From positions 23,482-87,481 of the forward strand of contig SWBL01000219.1 of NCBI GenBank assembly GCA_024195585.1: 64,000 nucleotides of DNA, read 5' to 3'. Origin of the DNA: Aureobasidium sp. EXF-3400 (lineage: Eukaryota > Ascomycota > Dothideomycetes > Dothideales > Saccotheciaceae). Under the pieces are notes generated by a model that was not told the DNA's origin, did no database searches, and saw nothing but the letters and a program-made list of their open reading frames with translations. This document shows positions 58,133 through 64,000 of this stretch, piece by piece; positions within the stretch are counted from its first letter, which is position 1, and every line of letters begins with the position of its first letter. The position numbers and the translations under genes are program-made.

Positions 58133-58465
58133 TTATTGATTATGCGTGAGCGACTTTGGAAGTTGCTTTTCAACTTCGTTGAGTCTTTTTTGTGTTTTGG
58201 CGAGGTTGCAGCTTGCTTCGGCAAGTTCGAGGCGTAGTTGTTCAATGATTTTGTCTTTCTGGAGAAGGAGGTTGTGACTAGGACTTGTGGTTGCAGATCT
58301 GATGGCAGAAGTGGGTGTCTTGATCATAGACTTCTTGACTCGTGTCTTTGGCACCTGTATCGCCGTTGGTACAGCAGCGAGGCGAGGGCGGAGTGCTCGT
58401 TTAGATGCGTTTGCGATAAGATCTTCGCCGGAGCGCTTGCGTTTCAGAGGAGCTGTCGATGCCAT
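58133..58465 (-). CDS. Small basic coiled-coil orphan protein
   Basis: Single exon, 110 residues. N-terminal half basic and disordered with nuclear-signal-like KRKRSGED; C-terminal half is a coiled coil (KDKIIEQLRLELAEASCNLA, then KTQKRLNEVEKQL). Not recognised. It lies 204 bases upstream of another basic orphan on the same strand. Confidence 0.55.
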   Translation of the reverse strand: MASTAPLKRKRSGEDLIANASKRALRPRLAAVPTAIQVPKTRVKKSMIKTPTSAIRSATTSPSHNLLLQKDKIIEQLRLELAEASCNLAKTQKRLNEVEKQLPKSLTHNQ

Positions 58466-58755
58466 TATGTTTTTGATGTGAATGCGATTCTCACGGAATT
58501 TGTGATCTAGAGAGGTGTTTTATGTAGGGAGGAAAAAAGGTTATTGTTGATAAACAGGTTAGGCCAGTGTCCCCCGGGTGACGCGATTTCTTCAACGCGA
58601 ATTTGGCGCGAAACGTCACTGCGAAATGCCTTAGGCCTTCTCTCTTTTTCAACTGTCAACATTTCCATAGTAACAATAACTGTTTCTCTACGTGCCGATC
58701 TCCTGATTCGCCTGCGAGCTGAAGTCCCGGTCGTTCTTCTACTACCGCGACAGCG

Positions 58756-60822
58756 TCACCGAAACTGCCAGAACTTTTTTGGCGGCTTCTTCTTCTTGAT
58801 CGGACTCTTTCCCACCAGGGCTTTCATTCCAATGCTCAACTTCTTGATGTCCTTCACGATAAACCCATCTGCTAGTAGACCCTTTTCTGTTGTCTCTTTT
58901 GTCAGTTTCTCCTTCTTTGCTAGCTCACCGCCCGTCATAGCTACGATTTTGTCGCGATAAACAATTCCTGCTTTTGCGGAATCTGGCATCCATTCATCTG
59001 CTTCCAACTCTGAGCCAGTCGAATCATCGAGTTTCCCCTTTGGAATGGCCAGACTACCCTCCACGCTGTAACGTACACCTACCGCTGCAAAGTCCGACAA
59101 CGCTCCGTCGCCAAATCTTGATATCCGATTTTCCCAAAATTCATCGGTGAAAAATTGCCGGATGTACTGGATCTTGTCAGCATCTTAAAGTTGCATCCTT
59201 TGGTGCCACTTGTACTACCTCCATTCTCACCATGTACCAGGTGATATACTGGAGACCGTCTTCCTGAAGAGATCTCCTGCTTCTTGGCCCCCAATAGCCA
59301 CCGTCGAGCACCCCTGGCCATCTCCATGCCACCATGCCGAAAGGTGATGTGGTCAAACGTGGGTCGGCGTCGTTCGGTTGCATGATTACTCCTTTCTTTG
59401 GTAGAGTCAGCAAAATTCTATCCAATAATGAATTATGCTCCGTCTCTCGAATTCTTATTCAGGACCGTATGACTCCCGATCAAATTGTCAAGCCTGACCT
59501 CATCCGAGCTGATATTTCCTGTGTCACTTACATGGACCGCTGCTTCCAAAGCGTTCCCTTCTTCCTTGATGCGGCTATCATTACAGAAGGGGAAAATCTC
59601 GCGAGATAGCTTCGTGGTGTTGGCCCTAGATTCGACGGTACAATCAGCAGTCATTCTGAGTAGCTCGAAGATCGGAACACAGAATCTAATTACAGGAATA
59701 CATGGCCTAGCTCGTGAAGGATGATCATCGCCAGCCATAGTTGTGTACGCAATAATGAAGAGTCGTTGTTCGCTTGAGGGTTGTAGAGATTGGCAAGGAT
59801 TCCGGTTCCGCCTGCGATGACATAACGAAATTTGTTGTGGAGTTCGACTTTGCATGCACACCTATTGCAAATCTCTGTATCAGTCCGCTGATGCGCTGGG
59901 GTATGACACCGATTTTTAACAGAGGGACTTACGTGCCACTTCCGCCTCTCAACCCTGGTTTATCGGTCAAGTGCTCTGTTAAAGCGTGAGCATTTAACCC
60001 TGGGGCCACATTCCCCCAATCGAAATGCACATAGTTTGACAGCTGCCTTAGCTCTTGAGCCGTTTCGAATCTCTGCGGTGCTGTAGATCTGCCTGTGTAG
60101 TACACATAGTTATCCTTCGTTGTTTTCGTATCTGGCACTTTGGTCCATGGCTGGCCGAGCGCCCAAAGCTGATCGAGAACACTGTCCATTTCGAGCATCC
60201 TGGATGCAATCCTCAGGGTAGGCTTCAGACATTCGTATTCGTAGTCCGAGGTATTCCTGAAATTACTGCGGCGTACAATTGGATGGATGCCATCATGGCT
60301 ACCGACATACGAGTTGCAGTATCCGACGGGCCATTTGTATCCATGAATATCTGTATAGTGCGAGGTAGGTCTGTCTCTACAAGCTTTCGCCGCAACAGCA
60401 GTGTCGACTTGAAATTGTCGTGATATAGACTTTCCCAGCATTGTATTGATACATCCTCTTTCCCACAACTCGTGCGGTGTAAGCCATTTCAAAATAAAGC
60501 TCTCACCGAACCACGGCATTTGTCGATCATAGTTACGATAGTCGAAATCAGGTATGTGAATATCATCTCTCAGCTTGGGGAAAGGATTTTTCCCAAGGGC
60601 TAGAACATTAGGCGCTACTTCAACTGTGTTGGACCTTCTGACGAAGTCCCATGCTGAATCCGCAAGCATAGGGTCGGGCTTTTCCTGGACGAGACACAGA
60701 TCTGGGTCTTCACTGGCGACCTGTGTAAACTCAGGGATCAAAGTGCTGGGGTCGAAAGTCGATATGTCGAAGGGAGGTGGCAGTGTGGGTCGAGGCCACA
60801 GGGAGTTTCTTGGTCGTGACAT
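58756..60822 (-). CDS. Putative HExxH metallopeptidase, paralog A of a tandem pair
   Basis: Five exons: 59933-60822, 59694-59861, 59532-59625, 59231-59395 and 58756-59166; 575 residues. Boundaries were fixed by aligning with paralog B (61376-63436): each join then lines up residue for residue, e.g. HELGHVFLANTT with HELTHAWFFNVT, and YIRQFFTDEFWENRISRFGDGAL with YVHQFFLDDFWNNRIARFGDGAL. HELGH at 346-350 sits in a hydrophobic helix (RTQLWLAMIILHELGH), the typical zincin zinc-binding context. The third ligand is not obvious; no HExxHxxGxxH. Upstream PxVxALGK(N/D)P(F/Y)P is shared. No signal peptide, so probably intracellular. The C-terminal 100 residues are Lys/Asp/Glu-rich. I do not recognise the family; peptidase activity is an inference. 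Confidence 0.8.
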
Positions 60823-61375
60823 CCGGACAAACTCAAAGCAGATAGTATAGCTCTATAAAAGAACGGCTACAAATGGACGATTTGGTACCAATGAATTCTT
60901 ACAGAAGATCAACAACGCAGCAAGACAATGTGGAACTATAAGTGTTTGTGTGGTATTCAGTTCCAAAGAGCTCTGTTGACCGGATCTGGCAGTCTGTCAC
61001 AAAGAAAAGTATGGCATCAAAGTCGAGGTTCTTAACATGCTCTCTTTGTTGGCTGAATTTGATTCCTACAAAAACATACCTAGAGTACAGAGATTTGGCG
61101 ACTATCGTCTTCCAGACCGAGTATTGTGAGCATTTTCGAGCAGAAGGCTGCTATCAGAATTGAGAGGCAAGATCCAAGGACTTCGAACCTGCCTAAATTT
61201 GAAAGAAGCTTTCGAAGACTATCTGACCACCAAAAGAACAACTACAAAAGCAGGAGCCCTCCACCTATACATTCCAGATCTGGAGAGCGATGCCTCAGAT
61301 CGCGGTCCGGCATTCGCGAAACAACGTCCCTCCACAACACGATCGTACACCTCTCAAAAGCATGCTTGCAGCCAA
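60823..61375. other. Spacer between tandem HExxH paralogs
   Basis: 553 bases. A stretch near 60955-61010 resembles sequence near 63560-63615 upstream of paralog B (shared CACAAAGAAAAGTAT and CCGGAT), consistent with a duplicated upstream segment. Confidence 0.5.
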
Positions 61376-63436
61376 TCAAATTGATACGCCTCCCGCATCA
61401 TCGTCGCTCCCATCTCGATCTTCCATTTCTACATCAGAATCAGGATCAGGATCAGGGGCAGGCGGGGGTATGAGCACTCCACCCATAAGTGTCAAAACCT
61501 TGTTTGGATAAATGATTCCCTCATCCACATCCGAGAACTCGGCATCAGATTCAATCTCAGGATCTTCCTCCATCGCTTTAGTGCTAGGATTTGGCTTTCT
61601 CTTGATCAATCCATGCTCCGAAGGATCGAACTTGAGCTTGCCAACGCGACATTGTCTCACGCCAACAGCTTTGAAATTTCTTAGAGCTCCATCGCCGAAT
61701 CGCGCAATGCGATTGTTCCAAAAATCGTCGAGGAAGAATTGATGTACGTACTGCGAAAGATGGGTCAGTAAGAGGTTGTTCCACCCACCATCTTCGCTAC
61801 ACTTACGCTCATGGGAATCGCATACGAAGTGCTGAACTTGATGCCGTGTCTCGCCGCAGTGGCTTTCACAGTATTACCATCCCCGTCGAATATTCCCGGC
61901 CATCTATCAGCGCGCATTCCAAAAGGCATTGTGCGCATACTGATATTTGTGTGCATGTCGGCGAGGATAACGTTTTTGTGTATCACCGTTTCGGCTACCA
62001 ATCCCTCTTCTGAGATTCTGTCGTCGTTGCGGAATGGACGCAAGTCATTAAGGTCGTCGGTCACATTAAACTGTTGAGTATTAGCAGGTGTCCCGAGGGC
62101 AAAGTGGTTGGTGTATCGCCATCTCTTTTTAACAGTGTGAGCTCTTTCGAGCGTGTTATTGCGCATACCATATCCTTGTGCCATGGTATTGTGACCCGGA
62201 CATGGACTCGACATTTTGGGGTTGATGGGTATGACTTACAAACCAAGCGTGTGTCAGTTCGTGGACTATGGTAGTTGCCAGAAAGAGTTGCGTGCGCATA
62301 TACGAACTTGTGTTCGAGGCTGTCGGGTTATAGTAAGAAGCCTGCCATGGAAACCATTAGAACAGTCGAAAAAGCAGTGAGAGCATTATCTCACATCAAA
62401 TTCTGTTCCACCACGACAAATGATATACCGAAGATGAGTATCGAGCTCGATGTTGCAAGCATTACTGTACTGCAGCGTGAGTAAATGGTCTTGAAGTATG
62501 TCCTTGTCAATCCACCTACCGTGTATTTCCTGGACGGAGCCCCCTTTTGCCATCAATGATGCCTGTCTCTGCAGCCGAGCTGTCATAGTGAATCCAACTA
62601 AAAGTCACATAATCGCACAACCCCATCATCTCTTGTTTCGTTTGGCTCCTATCTGCTGGCGAAGTTCTGCCTGTGTAGTAGACTCGATGTTCCTCTTTTT
62701 GATCACGCAGCATCTTGGTCGGTAGCAAACGTTTCAAGGGCTTCCCCAATGCAGTCCACAGGTCCAAGATCCCGTCCATAGCCATCATCTCTGTCGCAAT
62801 CCGCAATACAGGTTTGAGGTGTTCATACTCGGCATCCGAAGTATCTTTCCAATTGCTTCTTCGAAAGCATGGGTGTATGCTGTCGTTGTTGCCGGTGGCT
62901 GTCATCACGCTCCTGTCTCTACTTGCTGATGCTAAGGCCGTCATGTCGACTTGGAAACGAGCTGAGATCTCGATATCAGGATTCTCGTCCGTTTCTAAGT
63001 TGACACAACGCAACTGCTGCAGCTCGTCTGGTGCTATAGGTGTGGACTCTATCTTAGCATGTTTCTCCTCTGTCGAGATAAAGAAAGTCGAGTACTAACT
63101 TATGAACATCAAAATATTATTATCCCCCATCCAAGGTTTGTTGGGACGGTACTTAGGCGTGGTCGTCTGTAGCTCAGTAATATGCCGATTCACGCGCAAC
63201 CCAGGATATGGATCTTTTCCAAGCGCATAAACGGCGGGGGAAACGTATGTTGCCCTCATTGTTTTGTAGTACTCCTCAGGCGACTTCGCATCATATTGGG
63301 TACGGTGGCCAGGAGTGGCCAAGCGTATAGCCGGGTTGAGAGACCATTTCGCGCGTGTTTTTTCAGGTATGTTCTGGTAGTCGAAGGCTAGAGGGTCGAA
63401 TGGGGGTGACGGCTGAGCAGATCGACCACCTGACAT
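61376..63436 (-). CDS. Putative HExxH metallopeptidase, paralog B of a tandem pair
   Basis: Six exons: 63100-63436, 62520-63048, 62395-62464, 62240-62341, 61807-62070 and 61376-61750; 558 residues. HELTH at 339-343 lies in RTQLFLATTIVHELTHAWF, matching HELGH of paralog A. Two introns (63049-63099 and 62342-62394) are absent from A, so the copies differ in intron content. Conserved blocks: ALGKDPYPGLR, SARFQVDMTA, IHPCFRRSN(W/F)..TSD.EYE.LKP, VYYTGRT, NDDRISEEG, PFGMRADRWPG and the FGDGAL motif. The C-terminal tail is acidic (PDPDPDSDVEMED). The 169-nt intron 4 is longer than the rest; an alternative acceptor would keep RWRYTNHFALG in frame. No signal peptide. Family not recognised. Confidence 0.8.
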
Positions 63437-63906
63437 CCTGGTGAGTTGAAGTCGAGTATGCTATCTTCTGAAGATGTAAGAGCGTGAGTTGGTACCGTAT
63501 TCTAGTGCATCGAATACAACATTGAAGGAGATATCATCAGGAGTAACCCGGATTCAACATGTCTGCTTGCAAGTCAAATTCCTATGAGCCTTTGTGGTCC
63601 GGATTCGAAGCTCACCACAAAGAAAAGTATAGTGCTTTCTACCGCTTTAAGACCTGCGAAGCAAGACTCAGGTCCTTTGTCACCGGATTCATGTCGTATG
63701 TATAAGAGAATCAAGAGAAATACTCGCAATGAGAACAAGGGCCCTATACGAGGAGGAAACGAGACCATCTCGACCTACCTTGCCATCAGCAATCGAGTCC
63801 TCACCTACATCAAAAGGTTTCGGCAAAAGGTAACGTCGCAAAGAGTTCGTCAACGGCTCTTCGTCGATACTAAGCATGATAGAAACAAAAAGACAAAAAA
63901 TGTGTG
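63437..63906. other. Upstream region of paralog B
   Basis: 470 bases; promoter of paralog B plus the downstream flank of tRNA-Asp. A 120-codon plus ORF (63584-63946) runs into the tRNA and is not a gene. Confidence 0.5.
63895..63900 (-). terminator. RNA polymerase III terminator of tRNA-Asp
   Basis: Six T in a row on the minus strand, six bases after the tRNA 3' end; a second T-run follows about four bases further on. Confidence 0.8.
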
Positions 63907-63997
63907 CTCTCCATCAGGGAATCGAACCCTGGTCTCCCGCGCTTGACGAGATTTTACTCTTGACAAGCGGAAATCATGACCACTAGACCAATGAAGA
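63907..63997 (-). tRNA. tRNA-Asp (GTC) with an intron of about 19 nt
   Basis: Minus strand: acceptor TCTTCAT pairs with ATGGAGA (one T-G), D-arm GGTCTAGTGGTCATGATT, anticodon loop TTGTCA with the intron after position 37, stem TCCGC/GCGGG, T-arm CAGGG-TTCGATT-CCCTG, discriminator G. Complete in the window. Confidence 0.93.
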
Positions 63998-64000
63998 TGA

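Noticed and set aside
59862..59932. Frameshift at the first intron of HExxH paralog A
   Set aside because: The nearest AG gave a stop, but the acceptor at 59862 (GCAATAG) restores frame and aligns with paralog B (GTCACKVELHNKFRY with RNACNIELDTHLRY).

Overview
This 64 kb window is nuclear DNA of a filamentous ascomycete (Pezizomycotina). The evidence is short canonical introns (about 45-80 nt, GTRNGT...CTRAY...YAG), intron-bearing nuclear tRNAs, and fungus-specific families such as SNX41, a KES1-type oxysterol-binding protein, a GPI-anchored Ser/Thr-rich wall protein and F-box expansions. Placement in Dothideomycetes is only an impression. About two thirds of the window is genic.

Layout. 0-20 kb is conserved housekeeping: an M16 metalloprotease (left end cut off), RNA polymerase subunit RPB6, a fungal unknown, mitochondrial dihydroxy-acid dehydratase (ILV3), a nine-exon THADA/Trm732-type protein, sorting nexin SNX41, a histidine phosphatase and a small Ser/Gly/Lys-rich membrane protein. 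20-33 kb is accessory and decayed: diverged 200-bp tandem repeats, a broken F-box gene, an F-box fragment, an oxysterol-binding protein, small orphan ORFs, one intact F-box gene with a coding minisatellite, and a junkyard holding a ribosomal protein P2 remnant and a 5.8S rRNA scrap. 33-46 kb has a membrane fatty-acid desaturase, tRNA-Tyr, pseudouridine synthase PUS1, an intact F-box gene, an MFS transporter divergent from a phytanoyl-CoA-dioxygenase-like gene, and a protein with a phage-like N-terminal motif. 47-48.5 kb has another F-box gene broken by a stop codon. 50.5-57 kb encodes two surface proteins: a ten-module cysteine-rich GPI protein and a single-pass protein with an aspartic-protease-like ectodomain. 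57-63.5 kb has small nuclear-looking orphans and a tandem pair of an unfamiliar HExxH protein family; a tRNA-Asp closes the window.

How genes relate. Most neighbours are functionally independent, as usual in fungi. Real groupings are the head-to-head pairs ILV3/THADA, SNX41/histidine phosphatase and MFS transporter/PhyH, the scattered F-box family between 22 and 48.5 kb (two intact, two with nonsense codons, one fragment), and the tandem HExxH paralogs. The paralogs are the best candidate for an undescribed protein family: aligning the two by eye fixed their exon structures and shows conserved HExxH and C-terminal motifs. Exon coordinates are from manual reading of splice sites and reading frames, without transcripts or database searches.
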